Assembly (NCBI GenBank): GCA_021798915.1
Contig: JAJZBM010000025.1
Location: forward strand, 1 to 41,798
Direction: 5' to 3'
DNA: 41,798 bases
DNA from: Pseudomonadota bacterium
GTDB lineage: Bacteria; Pseudomonadota; Alphaproteobacteria; Acetobacterales; Acetobacteraceae
The notes beneath the pieces were generated by a model. That model saw nothing but the letters and a program-made list of their open reading frames with translations, was not told where the DNA came from and searched no databases. Shown one piece after another: positions 28,397 through 37,235 of this stretch; position 1 is the stretch's first letter; the number at the start of each line of letters is the position of its first letter. The translations under genes were made by a program, and so were the position numbers.

Positions 28397-29661
28397 CGAG
28401 GCCCGCGGACAAAGACCGCAAAGTATTGCTGGTGGTCAATAATTTCCCCCCCGTACGGGGGGGCTCGGCAGTCGTGTACGACAATCTCGCCCGCCATGGT
28501 GGCGGCCGGGTCATGGTCCTCGCGCCGCGCATCAGCTATGCTGACGGCTTGCCCCTCATCGGCTGGCGCGAACATGACCGCAAGGCGCCGTTTCCCATCC
28601 GCCGCCTCGCGCTGCTGCGGACGGTGATCGATCCGCCGCGTGGCCAATGGTTCGGCAAGTTCCGCTTCCGCTTTCATGACGTCCTGATCCGCCTGCGTCT
28701 GGCCGCGACCGTGCTATGGCTGATCGCGCATGCGGGAGTCAGGGCGGTCTGTCTCGGTGAATTGCTCGCCAGCGGTTGGCTGGTCAGCCTACTCCGCAAA
28801 ATCCCCGGCGTCACCACCCTGGTCTATATCCATGGCGAGGAGATCACCACCGACGACCCATACGATCCCGGCCATCACCGCCGCCGCCGCGGCCTGCTCG
28901 GGGTCGATCACATCATCGTCGTCAGCCGCTTCACCCTCAATGCGGTACGCGGGCTCCTGGGCGCGGAGAGCCCGGCGCGCATCAGCCTGATCGAAAACGG
29001 CGTCGATACCGCCCGTTTCCGCCCGGTCGGCAAACGCGCCGATCTCATGCGCCTCTATCGGCTCGAAGGCGCCTTCGTGTTCGTCTCGGTCTGCCGGCTT
29101 CTGGAAAAGAAAGGCATCGATCAAGCGATCCGCGCCTTGGCCGAAATCCTGCCGCGGCGGCCCGATATCCGCCTGCTCGTCGTCGGCCAGGGGCCTTACC
29201 GGGCGCGACTGGAGGAGATCGCGCGCGAAGCGGGGGTTCTGGGCAAGGTCGTTTTCACCGGCCTCGTGCCGGAGGAGGAACTGGTCGATCATTACTGCCT
29301 CGGTGATGTCTTCGTGATGCCCAACCGGGCGCTTCCCGACGGCGACACCGAAGGCTTCGGCCTGGTTTTCCTCGAAGCCAATAGCTGCGGCCTGCCGGTC
29401 ATCGCCGGACGCGACGGCGGCAGCACCGATGCGGTAACGGACGGGGTGAATGGCATCGTCGTCGATGGCGGCTCGGTCGCGGCGATCGCCGACGCAATGG
29501 CGCGGCTCCATGACGATGCCGATCTCCGCGCAACCCTCCGCCACCAGGGCCTCGCCACCGCCGCCGCTGCCGGCTGGGAGGAAAAAAGCGCTGCTTTTCT
29601 TAGGCTCTCGCTCGCCGGCGAGGCGCCGGCGGCGAACCAACCTCACGCGGAGGCGCGCTAG
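28393..29661 (+). CDS. Glycosyltransferase family 4
   Basis: A 422-residue GT-B-fold glycosyltransferase. The N-terminal acceptor domain opens with 'VLLVVNNFPPVRGGSAVV', the GT4 'FPPxxGG' loop. The C-terminal donor domain has 'ENGVDTARFRPVG', 'FVSVCRLLEKKGIDQAIRA' and the retaining-enzyme EX7E motif in 'EGFGLVFLEANSCG'. It would add a hexose from a nucleotide-sugar to a lipid-linked glycan at the inner membrane. Coupled to the deacetylase by ATGA. Odd feature: the codons for the FPPVRGG loop form a C7-GTAC-G7 palindrome (28446-28463), a possible slippage site. Confidence 0.93.
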   Translation: MTRPADKDRKVLLVVNNFPPVRGGSAVVYDNLARHGGGRVMVLAPRISYADGLPLIGWREHDRKAPFPIRRLALLRTVIDPPRGQWFGKFRFRFHDVLIRLRLAATVLWLIAHAGVRAVCLGELLASGWLVSLLRKIPGVTTLVYIHGEEITTDDPYDPGHHRRRRGLLGVDHIIVVSRFTLNAVRGLLGAESPARISLIENGVDTARFRPVGKRADLMRLYRLEGAFVFVSVCRLLEKKGIDQAIRALAEILPRRPDIRLLVVGQGPYRARLEEIAREAGVLGKVVFTGLVPEEELVDHYCLGDVFVMPNRALPDGDTEGFGLVFLEANSCGLPVIAGRDGGSTDAVTDGVNGIVVDGGSVAAIADAMARLHDDADLRATLRHQGLATAAAAGWEEKSAAFLRLSLAGEAPAANQPHAEAR

Positions 29662-29666
29662 CGGCG

Positions 29667-30440
29667 ATGTCGCTCGGCCCCTTCGCCATTGCCGCCATCG
29701 TGCCGCCGCTCAACCTGGTGCCGCTCGGCCTCGCCGGGGTCGCGCTCGCCGCGCTGACGCGCTGGCGCCGGCTCGGCCTCGCCATCACCGGGGTGGCGCT
29801 GGTCTTGCTGTTGGCGCTCGCCTTGCCGGTCACCGGAGGGCTGCTGATCGCCTCGCTCGAACGCGATTTGCCGCTCACCCCACCCGCCGATGACCCGCCG
29901 CGCGCCATCGTCGTACTCGCCGCCGAGGTCGATCATGGCCTCCGAAACCCAGGGACGGGCGGTGCCGCGGACGACCAGGCGGTCGATCTCGGCCCACTCA
30001 CCGTCATGCGTCTTCGCGCCGCCGCCGCCCTTGCCCGGCGCACCGGGCTGCCGGTGCTGGTCAGCGGCGGCAAGCCACCGGACGGGTCGGTCTCGCTTGC
30101 CGCCCTGATGGCCGAGAGTCTCCGCGACGATTTCGGCGTCCCGGCGCGCTGGCGCGAAGATCGCTCCGACGATACCTGGGAAAATGCCACCGACAGCGCC
30201 GCCATTCTCAGAAGCGAGGGGATTGGCTCGGTCTATCTCGTCACCCATGCCTGGCACATGCCGCGGGCGCTGCTGGCGTTCCACCATGCCGGAATCCGCG
30301 CCACCGCCGCACCAGTTCTGCTCGACCACGCGCCGACCGGGATCGCGAGCGATTTCGCGCCCCGCCTCAGCGGCTGGCGGATGAGCTTCTATGCCCTGCA
30401 TGAATGGATCGGCTGCCTCTATTACGCCTGGCGCCGCTGA
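29667..30440 (+). CDS. YdcF/ElyC-type DUF218 membrane protein
   Basis: A 257-residue protein with two N-terminal membrane helices (about residues 5-60) and a DUF218 domain: 'AIVVLAAEVDHG', 'RLRAAAALARRTGLPVLVSGG', 'DTWENATDSAAIL' and 'VYLVTHAWHMPRALLAFHHAG'. The ElyC homologue of E. coli affects undecaprenyl-phosphate-linked envelope synthesis; the exact chemistry is not established. Its place between two sugar-polymer genes fits a role in lipid-carrier or export steps. It begins five bases after the GT4 stop. The next gene begins five bases after its own stop. Confidence 0.88.
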   Translation: MSLGPFAIAAIVPPLNLVPLGLAGVALAALTRWRRLGLAITGVALVLLLALALPVTGGLLIASLERDLPLTPPADDPPRAIVVLAAEVDHGLRNPGTGGAADDQAVDLGPLTVMRLRAAAALARRTGLPVLVSGGKPPDGSVSLAALMAESLRDDFGVPARWREDRSDDTWENATDSAAILRSEGIGSVYLVTHAWHMPRALLAFHHAGIRATAAPVLLDHAPTGIASDFAPRLSGWRMSFYALHEWIGCLYYAWRR

Positions 30441-30444
30441 GCGG

Positions 30445-31509
30445 ATGGAGATTTTCACCACCCCCGATCCCGAATCGCTGCCGGAGGAGATATTCCCCGA
30501 GGCGGCGGCGGATTTCTTCTCCTCCCGCGCCTGGTATGAAACGACGATCGCCGCGGCACTGCCGGTCGGGGTTGCGCCCTGCTTCGTCGCGGCACGGCGG
30601 CATGGCGCCGTCCGGGCGGCGTTCCCGCTCCGCCTCGATCCGGGAGGCCCGGCGAGCCTCACCACGCCTTATACCTGCCTCCACGCCCCGCTCTTCGCCG
30701 CCGACGCCGATCAGGTGGAGCGCGCGGCGGCGGCGGCGGCGTTCGGGCGATTTTGTCGGCGCCATCCGGTGGTGCGCCTCGACGCGCTCGCCGCCGGGAC
30801 GCGGGATCTGGCGGCGCTCACTGAGGGCGCCGAGGCGGCCGGGCTCGTCGTGCGGCGCTTTCGGCATTTCGGCAATTGGCACGAGGATCTCGCCGGGCGC
30901 GACTTCGCATCCTACTTCGCTTGCCGGCCGGGGCCACTCCGCGAGACCATCCGGCGAAAGCTCCGCCGCGCAGAGCAAAAGACGCAGCTTACGATGATCG
31001 CCACGGCGGACGGGTTGGATGCCGGCATCGCCGCGTTCGAGCAGGTTTACGCGCGGAGCTGGAAGGAGCCGGAACCATTCCCGCGTTTCAACGCCGCATT
31101 GATGCGGACGACGGCGGCGCTCGGCCTCCTCCGTCTGTTCATCCTCGCCGATGCCTCCGGCCCGATCGCGGTGCAGTTCTGGATCGTCACCGGGAAAACG
31201 GCGACGGTGCTGAAGCTCGCCCATGACGAGGCCGCCCGCGCCCTCTCGCCCGGCACCGTGCTGACCGCGCAGGCGATCCGCGCCCTGATCGCCGCGGACG
31301 GGATCTCCGGGCTCGATTTCGGCCGCGGCGACGATCCCTATAAATCGCTCTGGACGAGCCGGCGGCGCCAGCGGATTGGGCTGTTGCTGATCAATCCCCG
31401 CCGCCTCGGCGGTCTCGTGGCCCTCGCCCGCCATCTGGCCGGCGCGGTAAGCCGTTCGCTGCGCGGCAAATCCCCGCCGCCGGGTGGCGCCGATATGGGC
31501 GCAGATTGA
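30445..31509 (+). CDS. GNAT-fold acyltransferase, BcsL/CelD-like
   Basis: A 354-residue protein of the Acetyltransf_6 type found in cellulose and exopolysaccharide loci. Landmarks: 'RPGPLRETIRRKLRRAE' (the family's R-rich helix), 'GPIAVQFWIVTGKTATVLKLAHDEAARALSPGTVL' (GNAT core, abridged) and 'LDFGRGDDPYKSLWTSRRRQRIGLL' (the closing motif, abridged). It may add an acyl or aminoacyl group to the repeat unit. The start is placed at 30445 (MEIFTT), four bases after the DUF218 stop; an upstream in-frame ATG at 30391 would overlap that gene heavily. Confidence 0.87.
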   Translation: MEIFTTPDPESLPEEIFPEAAADFFSSRAWYETTIAAALPVGVAPCFVAARRHGAVRAAFPLRLDPGGPASLTTPYTCLHAPLFAADADQVERAAAAAAFGRFCRRHPVVRLDALAAGTRDLAALTEGAEAAGLVVRRFRHFGNWHEDLAGRDFASYFACRPGPLRETIRRKLRRAEQKTQLTMIATADGLDAGIAAFEQVYARSWKEPEPFPRFNAALMRTTAALGLLRLFILADASGPIAVQFWIVTGKTATVLKLAHDEAARALSPGTVLTAQAIRALIAADGISGLDFGRGDDPYKSLWTSRRRQRIGLLLINPRRLGGLVALARHLAGAVSRSLRGKSPPPGGADMGAD

Positions 31510-31519
31510 AGGAGCCTGC

Positions 31520-32656
31520 ATGCGTATCCTCTATAGCCATCGCATCCAGTCGCGTGACGGGCAGAGCGTGCATGTCGAGGAACTGATCGCCGCCTTGCGT
31601 GCCGAAGGCGCCGAGGTTCTGGTCGTCGGCCCGGGGTTTTACGAGCAATCCGGCTTCGGCGGCGAAAGCCGTCTCGTCGCCCTCGCCCGCCGCCTGCTGC
31701 CCGCCGCCCTCGCCGAGCTTGCCGAACTCGCCTATAATATTCCGGCCTATCGCCGCCTGCGCCGCGCCGCGCGCGGCTTTCGCCCCGATGTCATCTATGA
31801 GCGCTATAATCTTTTCTATCTCGCCGGGGCCGTTCTCGCGCGCCGCGAAAAAATCCCGTTTTTTCTCGAAGTCAATGCGCCGCTCGCCGAGGAGCGGGCG
31901 CGGTTCGGCGGACTTCGCCTCGGCCGGTTGGCGCGCTGGGCGGAGGATCATGTCTGGCGCGCAGCAGAGCGGGTTTTTGCCGTCACCGGCGTGCTCGGCG
32001 AGAGGATCACGCGGCGCGGCGTCGCGCCCGAGCGTCTCGTCATCACCCCGAACGGCATCGATCTCGCGGCGTTTCCCGCGCCCGGCGATGGCGCCACCGC
32101 GCGTGAGACGCTGGTGCTCGGCTTCACTGGTTTCGTGCGCGAATGGCACGGGCTGGATGCGGTGATCACGGCGCTCGCCACGCCGGGCGCCGATCCGCGC
32201 CTTCGCCTCGTCATCGCCGGCGATGGTCCGGCGCGGCCTCTGCTCGCGCGCCAGGCGGCGGCGCTCGGCCTCGCCGCGCGGGTCCGCTTCACCGGGCTCG
32301 TCGGCCGGGCGGAGATTCCGGGGCTGGTCGCGGATTTCGATATCGCGCTCCAGCCGCGCGTCGTGGCCTATGCCTCGCCCTTGAAGATTTTCGAATACAT
32401 GGCCGCCGGCCGCGCCATCGTCGCCCCCGACCAGCCCAATATCCGCGAAATCCTCGATCATGAACGGAGCGCGCTGCTGTTCGACCCGGATCAGGCGGGC
32501 GCGATGTGGGCGGCGATCATGCGCCTGGCCGGCGACGCCGATCTCCGCGCCCGGCTCGGCGCCGAGGCCCGCGCGGACATCATCCGCCGCGGCTACACCT
32601 GGGCCGGCAATGCCCGCCGCGTCCTCGCCCATGCCGCCGCGGCGACGCGGCGATGA
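31520..32656 (+). CDS. Glycosyltransferase family 4
   Basis: A 378-residue GT-B enzyme, second GT4 of the locus. N-terminal 'ILYSHRIQSRDGQSVHVEEL' has the GT4 'G.s.H..el' loop. Donor-site features: 'ITPNGIDLAAFP', 'LGFTGFVREWHGLDAVI', 'LVIAGDGPARPLL' and 'YASPLKIFEYMAAGRAIVA', with the second Glu of the EX7E-type motif replaced by the 'SPLKIFEYMA' form common in exopolysaccharide GT4s. AAGGAG six to seven bases before 31520 fixes the start. It ends the plus-strand operon and converges on the sugar-phosphate transferase with a seven-base gap. Confidence 0.92.
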   Translation: MRILYSHRIQSRDGQSVHVEELIAALRAEGAEVLVVGPGFYEQSGFGGESRLVALARRLLPAALAELAELAYNIPAYRRLRRAARGFRPDVIYERYNLFYLAGAVLARREKIPFFLEVNAPLAEERARFGGLRLGRLARWAEDHVWRAAERVFAVTGVLGERITRRGVAPERLVITPNGIDLAAFPAPGDGATARETLVLGFTGFVREWHGLDAVITALATPGADPRLRLVIAGDGPARPLLARQAAALGLAARVRFTGLVGRAEIPGLVADFDIALQPRVVAYASPLKIFEYMAAGRAIVAPDQPNIREILDHERSALLFDPDQAGAMWAAIMRLAGDADLRARLGAEARADIIRRGYTWAGNARRVLAHAAAATRR

Positions 32657-32663
32657 CCCCGGC

Positions 32664-34172
32664 CTATCGCACGCCCCCCGGCCACAGCACCACCCGCAGG
32701 GTCTGGGCGATGATCAGGAGATCGAACAGAATATTGAAATTCTTCACGTAATAGAGATCGTAGCTGAGCTTCGAGCGCGCATCGTCGATCGAGGCGCCGT
32801 AGGGGTAGTTGATTTGCGCCCAGCCGGTGAGGCCGGCCTTGACGACGTGACGTTCATGATAGAGCGGCAATTGCGCCGCGAGCATGTCGACGAAGGCGGG
32901 CCGTTCCGGGCGCGGGCCGACCAGGGACATGTCGCCGCTCAGCACATTGAAGATCTGCGGCATCTCGTCGATCCGGGTGCGGCGTAAAAACGCGCCGACG
33001 CGGGTGATGCGGTGATCCTTGTCCGCCGCCCAGACCGCGCCCTGGCGTTCGGCATCGACGCGCATGGTGCGCAGTTTCACGATCCGGAAAATCCGCCCGT
33101 TCCGGGTCACCCGCTCCTGGCGATAGAAAATCGGCCCATTATCGTCGAGCTTGATCGCGATCACCGCCGCCAGCAGAAACGGCGTGAAGGCCAGCAGCAG
33201 AACGACACTCGCCACAAGATCGAGGGCGCGTTTGAGGACACGAGAGACGAGGCCGAACTGGAATCCTTCGGCATAAAGCAGCCAGCCGAGCTCCATCCGC
33301 TTGAGATCGACGCGGCGGATCTCCTTCTCGACGACATCGAGATACTGCTTGACCGGAAAGCCGGCGATCTTGCAGGCGAGCAGAATATCGAGATTCATGC
33401 CGCGCCGCTCATCCGGGGCGACGATGATCTGCTCGACGGCGAAGCGCTGGGCGGTGGCGAGCAGACCCTGCCCGCCCGCCGCGACGATCGGCCCGGCGGC
33501 GCCATCGGCGAGGCGGGGATCGATCTCGCCGAACACCGGATCATGGGCGAATGCGATCTCGTAATGAACGCCGCGCCCTTCCTTGCCGAGCATCCAGACC
33601 AGATCCCAGGCACGGCGCCCGGCGCCGATGATCAGCACGCGGCGGCGGAACAAGCCCTGCCGGCGCAGGCCATAAAACAGCACCCGCGCGCCAGCGCCGC
33701 TGGCCGCGCCGGCGCCGAGGGCGATGGTGAACAACAGCGCCTGATTGTGCAGCGGCACCGCCGGCTCGATCGTGGTGAGCAGGGCCATCGGCGCCGCGAT
33801 TCCGACCGCGCCGAAGCCGACCGCGAGCGGCAGGCGGGCCAGAGCCTTGCGGGTCTCGAGGATCATGTCGCGGCGATAAAGACCGAGCGCGTAGAGGCCG
33901 CCGAGGATCGCCGCCGGATAAAGCAGCAGCGTGAGCGCGGTGACCGGAGACGGCGGCGGCAGGCCGGCGAGCGCCGCGACCACGACGAACATCGCGGGCC
34001 AGATCAGGGCGAGGAACGCGCAATCGAGCAGGAACAGCGCAAGACCCGGCGAGGGGCCGGAAAACCGCCCGCCCGCACCCCTGCCGCCGGCATCGTCGCG
34101 CCGCGATGGGATGGGGCCATGCGCGAAGCGATCGTCCTCCGCCGCGACGGCCCCGCTCTTGACGCCATCCAT
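32664..34172 (-). CDS. Polyprenyl-phosphate sugar-1-phosphate transferase (initiating enzyme)
   Basis: A 502-residue membrane enzyme that starts a repeat unit by moving a sugar-1-phosphate from a nucleotide-sugar to undecaprenyl phosphate. About four N-terminal membrane helices (residues 45-140), a Rossmann-like domain ('VLIIGAGRRAWDLVWML'), one re-entrant helix ('LDLVASVVLLLAFTPFLLAAV') and the catalytic domain with 'IFYRQERV', 'KLRTMRVDAE', 'DEMPQIFNVLSGDMSLVGPRPE' (abridged) and 'GLTGWAQINYPYGAS'. The ending 'SYDLYYVKNFNILFDLLIIAQT' is characteristic of the EpsB-like group that accompanies XrtA/PEP-CTERM exosortase systems. No exosortase gene is visible in the window. Start ATG 34172 has only a distant AAGGGA. 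Confidence 0.94.
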   Translation of the reverse strand: MDGVKSGAVAAEDDRFAHGPIPSRRDDAGGRGAGGRFSGPSPGLALFLLDCAFLALIWPAMFVVVAALAGLPPPSPVTALTLLLYPAAILGGLYALGLYRRDMILETRKALARLPLAVGFGAVGIAAPMALLTTIEPAVPLHNQALLFTIALGAGAASGAGARVLFYGLRRQGLFRRRVLIIGAGRRAWDLVWMLGKEGRGVHYEIAFAHDPVFGEIDPRLADGAAGPIVAAGGQGLLATAQRFAVEQIIVAPDERRGMNLDILLACKIAGFPVKQYLDVVEKEIRRVDLKRMELGWLLYAEGFQFGLVSRVLKRALDLVASVVLLLAFTPFLLAAVIAIKLDDNGPIFYRQERVTRNGRIFRIVKLRTMRVDAERQGAVWAADKDHRITRVGAFLRRTRIDEMPQIFNVLSGDMSLVGPRPERPAFVDMLAAQLPLYHERHVVKAGLTGWAQINYPYGASIDDARSKLSYDLYYVKNFNILFDLLIIAQTLRVVLWPGGVR

Positions 34173-34250
34173 GCCCGAACGCTTTCCCTTTGCCTTCCGA
34201 TCGCTCCGAATAGCACGGATTCCTTAATAATCCGCTGACGTTCCGTGGTT

Positions 34251-34706
34251 TTACTCCGCCGCGCGCCGGGCTTGTTCCCAAAAGCCACGATAATCATAGG
34301 TCGGATAGAATTCCGTGGTGTAGCCGCCCCAGGCGGCGCTCTCGACGACGACGTTGACCTCCCGCAGTTTTTCCGGCGGCAAGCTGAGAATGACCACCTG
34401 GCCGATGCCCATCATCACGTACCAGCCGACGATCTCGACCCCGGCGGGGGGAAATTTCTTGAACCAGCCGGTCTCCTTCAGATGGGCGTTGATTTCGCCG
34501 AGTGTTTTCTTCTCGTCATGGCGCAGAAAGATGGTGAGCATGACGCGACCGGGCGGAAGCTCGCCGGGCGGTGCGGCCGGAGGCGCATCGGCGTGGGCGC
34601 CATGGGTTTTGAACAGGGCGACGAGCGGCAGGCTGGCGAGCAGGCGGGCGAGGGCGCGGCGCGGCGCCGCACTCCGGGGGGATGCCATCGGGGCGGGTTG
34701 GGTCAT
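34251..34706 (-). CDS. Small exported protein of unknown function
   Basis: A 151-residue protein I do not recognise. The N-terminus has basic residues and a hydrophobic stretch ('RLLASLPLVALFKTHGAHA') that looks like a signal peptide, with cleavage near residue 40. The mature part has a compact alpha/beta pattern: 'GRVMLTIFLRHDE', 'GVEIVGWYVMMGIGQVVILSLPPEKLREVN' (abridged) and a conserved-looking aromatic end 'TEFYPTYDYRGFWEQ'. The pattern could be a ferredoxin-like dimeric alpha/beta-barrel. No cysteines or obvious metal site. Its ATG overlaps the stop of the MfnF-like gene, so it is co-expressed with a C1-cofactor-type gene. Confidence 0.8.
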   Translation of the reverse strand: MTQPAPMASPRSAAPRRALARLLASLPLVALFKTHGAHADAPPAAPPGELPPGRVMLTIFLRHDEKKTLGEINAHLKETGWFKKFPPAGVEIVGWYVMMGIGQVVILSLPPEKLREVNVVVESAAWGGYTTEFYPTYDYRGFWEQARRAAE

Positions 34707-35713
34707 GATCGTTCCTCCATGCGAGATAGCAAAAGCCCGACCGCCGCCGCCGGGGCGTGCGCGCGCGCGGCGCGGTCGGTGAAAAGCGGCTGGCAGCGGC
34801 GCCCCAGCCGCGCAGCGAGGCGACGCATCAGCACCTCCCCCACCCCGGCGGTGATCACCGGCGCGTCGGCGGGGAGCGGACAGCGCGAGAGCACCAGCAG
34901 CGCCGCATCATGGATCCGGCGGAGCTGCGCCTCGGCGAGAAACGCGGCCAGATCGCGCCACGCCGCCGGGCTTGCCTCCCCGGCATCGCGCCCGATCATG
35001 CGGGCGAGCCGGGCGATCGAGGCGGCGATGGTTTTCCCCCGGCCATCCGCCGCCGGCATCTGATCATCGGTCTCGTCGAGTTCGCCGAGTATGCGATAGA
35101 GATCGGCGCTGGTCGCGAAATGCTCGCAGGCGAGCGGTGTCCACGCCCCGGCGAACGGCACAGAGTCGGCGAGCGCCATGACGAAGCTGCGGGTGAGCCC
35201 GGTATAGACCAGTTCGCCCGCGGCGAGCCGCTCGCCATCGGTTGCGCCGCGCGCGGCGATATCGCCGGCGCGGATGGGAATGAGATCGGTGGTCGTCGAG
35301 CCGCAATCGGCGAACAGCGCCGCTTGCTGAAGGCCGGCCGCGAGCGCGGCGGAGGCGTGCCAGTTGGCCGAGGCGATGGCGCCCTCATGCCCGGCGGCGG
35401 CAGCGACGAATCCCGCCCGCCCAGCATAGAACACGACCGGCGCCGGGGCCAGGGCGCTGGTCATCAGGGCGGCGATCTGGCGCACGCCCTCGCCCCGCTC
35501 GGGAAAGACATCGGCGAGTTCGCCGGTCATGGTGACCGCGTAGCGCCGCACGGGGCCGAGTTCGCGCCGCATGTCGGCGATCGCCGCCGCCAGACGGTCG
35601 AGCCCGAGCCAGAGCGGCGCCGGCACCTGGCGCGCGGTGATCTCCCCGTCCGCCGCGACCCGCGCCGCCTTGAGATGCGCGCCGCCGATATCCCAGCCGA
35701 TCACCGCCGCCAT
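34703..35713 (-). CDS. MfnF-like ASKHA-fold protein (COG1548), methanofuran/H4MPT pathway
   Basis: A 336-residue protein of the hydantoinase/oxoprolinase-like group that accompanies tetrahydromethanopterin-linked C1 metabolism. The ATPase-fold phosphate loops are 'GWDIGGAHLKAA' (residues 5-16) and 'ADCGSTTTDLIPI' (about 128-140); 'TMTGELADVF' is a further group signature. The archaeal relative MfnF joins the aminomethylfuran and glutamyl-tyramine halves of methanofuran. Transfer of that activity to this bacterial protein is inference. The start at 35713 (MAAVIGW) follows AAGGGGGG; a longer frame starts at 35773. It is divergent from the MFS gene and co-transcribed with the small exported protein. 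Confidence 0.82.
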   Translation of the reverse strand: MAAVIGWDIGGAHLKAARVAADGEITARQVPAPLWLGLDRLAAAIADMRRELGPVRRYAVTMTGELADVFPERGEGVRQIAALMTSALAPAPVVFYAGRAGFVAAAAGHEGAIASANWHASAALAAGLQQAALFADCGSTTTDLIPIRAGDIAARGATDGERLAAGELVYTGLTRSFVMALADSVPFAGAWTPLACEHFATSADLYRILGELDETDDQMPAADGRGKTIAASIARLARMIGRDAGEASPAAWRDLAAFLAEAQLRRIHDAALLVLSRCPLPADAPVITAGVGEVLMRRLAARLGRRCQPLFTDRAARAHAPAAAVGLLLSRMEERS

Positions 35714-35797
35714 CCGTCCCCCCTTCGTCACCACGAGAAGATGCACCGCGCACGCCACTTGTGCCAAGCTCACGGCGAGACATCAGCGCGAGGGAGC

Positions 35798-37219
35798 ATG
35801 CCGCGGGAGGATCACGAAGATGACGGCGCCGGAATACCGGCCCGGCTCGACCGGCTGCCATGGACGCCGCGCCACTGGGTTCTGGTCGGCGCGCTCGGCG
35901 CCGGCTGGGTTCTCGACGGTTTGCAGGTCACCATCGCCGGCGCCATCGCACCGGCGCTGCAATACACCCAGACCCTGGCGCTCACACCGCAGGAGATCGG
36001 GCTTGCCGCCTCGTCTTACGTCGCCGGGGCGGTGCTCGGGGCGCTGGCGTTCGGGATGCTCGCCGACCGGTTCGGCCGGCGGCGGATTTTTTATCTGACG
36101 CTCGGGCTCTCGCTCCTCGGGATGGTGGCGAGTGGGCTCGCGGTCGGGTTCATGAGCTTCGCCATCGCCCGCGCCATCACCGGCGGCGGCATCGGCGGCG
36201 AATACGCGGCGATCAACTCGGCGGTCGATGAATGGGTGCCGGCGCGGCTGCGCGGGCGGATCAATCTCGCGGTCAATGGCAGCTATTGGCTGGGGGCGGC
36301 GCTGGGGGCGGCGGTGAGCATCGTGCTCCTCGATACGCGCTGGTTTCCGATCACCCTCGGTTGGCGGATCGGCTGCGCGAGCGGCGGCGTGCTCGGGCTC
36401 GGGGTGTTGTTCGCACGGCGTTCGGTGCCGGAGAGTCCGCGCTGGCTGGTCCAACACGGGCGGGTGGCGGAGGCGGCGCGGCTGGTGCGGGCGATGGAGG
36501 ACGCGGCGGCGCGCTGGACCGGGCAGGCGCTGCCGCCGCCGCGCCCCCCCGCCCCCGCGCCACGCCGGATGCCTGGCCCGCTCCCTGGCCGGCTGCGCCT
36601 TCTGCTCGGGCGCTATCGCCGGCGGAGCGCGCTTGCTTTCCTGTTGATGACCGCTCAGGCGTTTTTGTTCAATGCGGTATTTTTCACCTATGGGCTGGTG
36701 CTGAGCCGGTTTTACGGTATCGCCGACCGCCTCACCGGCCGCTATCTCCTCGCCTTCTGCCTGAGCAATCTGCTCGGCCCGCTGGTTCTCGGCCGGTTTT
36801 TCGACAGTATCGGGCGGCGGCGGATGCTGGCGGTGAGTTTTGGCGCCGCCGGGACGCTTTTGCTCGTGGTGACGCTCTTGTTCCTGATCGGCGTGCTCTC
36901 CGCCTGGGCGCAGACGCTCGGCTGGATGGCGGTGTTCTTTTTTGCCTCCGCCGCGGCCTCGGCGGCGTATCTGACGGCGAGCGAGATTTTTCCGCTGGCC
37001 ATGCGCGGTTTCGCGCTGGCGCTGTTTTTCGCGCTCGGCACCTTGATCGGCGGGGTTGCCGGCCCGGCGCTCTATGGCCGGCTGATCGCGCATGCCGGCC
37101 GGGTGCCGCTGGCCGAGGGCTATGCCCTGGCGGCGGCGCTGATGCTGCTGGCGGCGCTGGCGGCGGCGCGGCTGGGGGTGGACGCGGAGGGAAAATCGCT
37201 CGAAACCGTCTCCGAGTAG
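35798..37219 (+). CDS. MFS transporter, sugar/organic-acid porter type
   Basis: A 473-residue transporter with 12 predicted membrane helices. The loop 2-3 motif 'MLADRFGRRRIFYL' and the loop 8-9 equivalent 'FFDSIGRRRML' are clear. 'GGGIGGEYAAINSAVDEWVPARLRGR' (abridged) in helices 4-5 and 'ESPRWLVQHGR' at the central loop match the sugar-porter and aromatic/organic-acid symporter groups. The central loop is long and proline/arginine-rich. The ATG at 35798 sits directly behind GAGGGAGC; no better in-frame start exists before the first helix. It is divergent from the MfnF-like gene and followed 16 bases later by the HisA-like gene, so it may move a C1-pathway substrate or precursor. The substrate is unknown. 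Confidence 0.9.
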   Translation: MPREDHEDDGAGIPARLDRLPWTPRHWVLVGALGAGWVLDGLQVTIAGAIAPALQYTQTLALTPQEIGLAASSYVAGAVLGALAFGMLADRFGRRRIFYLTLGLSLLGMVASGLAVGFMSFAIARAITGGGIGGEYAAINSAVDEWVPARLRGRINLAVNGSYWLGAALGAAVSIVLLDTRWFPITLGWRIGCASGGVLGLGVLFARRSVPESPRWLVQHGRVAEAARLVRAMEDAAARWTGQALPPPRPPAPAPRRMPGPLPGRLRLLLGRYRRRSALAFLLMTAQAFLFNAVFFTYGLVLSRFYGIADRLTGRYLLAFCLSNLLGPLVLGRFFDSIGRRRMLAVSFGAAGTLLLVVTLLFLIGVLSAWAQTLGWMAVFFFASAAASAAYLTASEIFPLAMRGFALALFFALGTLIGGVAGPALYGRLIAHAGRVPLAEGYALAAALMLLAALAAARLGVDAEGKSLETVSE

Positions 37220-37235
37220 GCAGAAGGAGGCGGCG

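Noticed and set aside
34757-35797. Open frame continuing about 1 kb upstream of the MFS start
   Set aside because: It lies wholly antisense to the MfnF-like gene and gives an arginine/glycine-rich product without motifs; the first membrane helix begins just after 35798.
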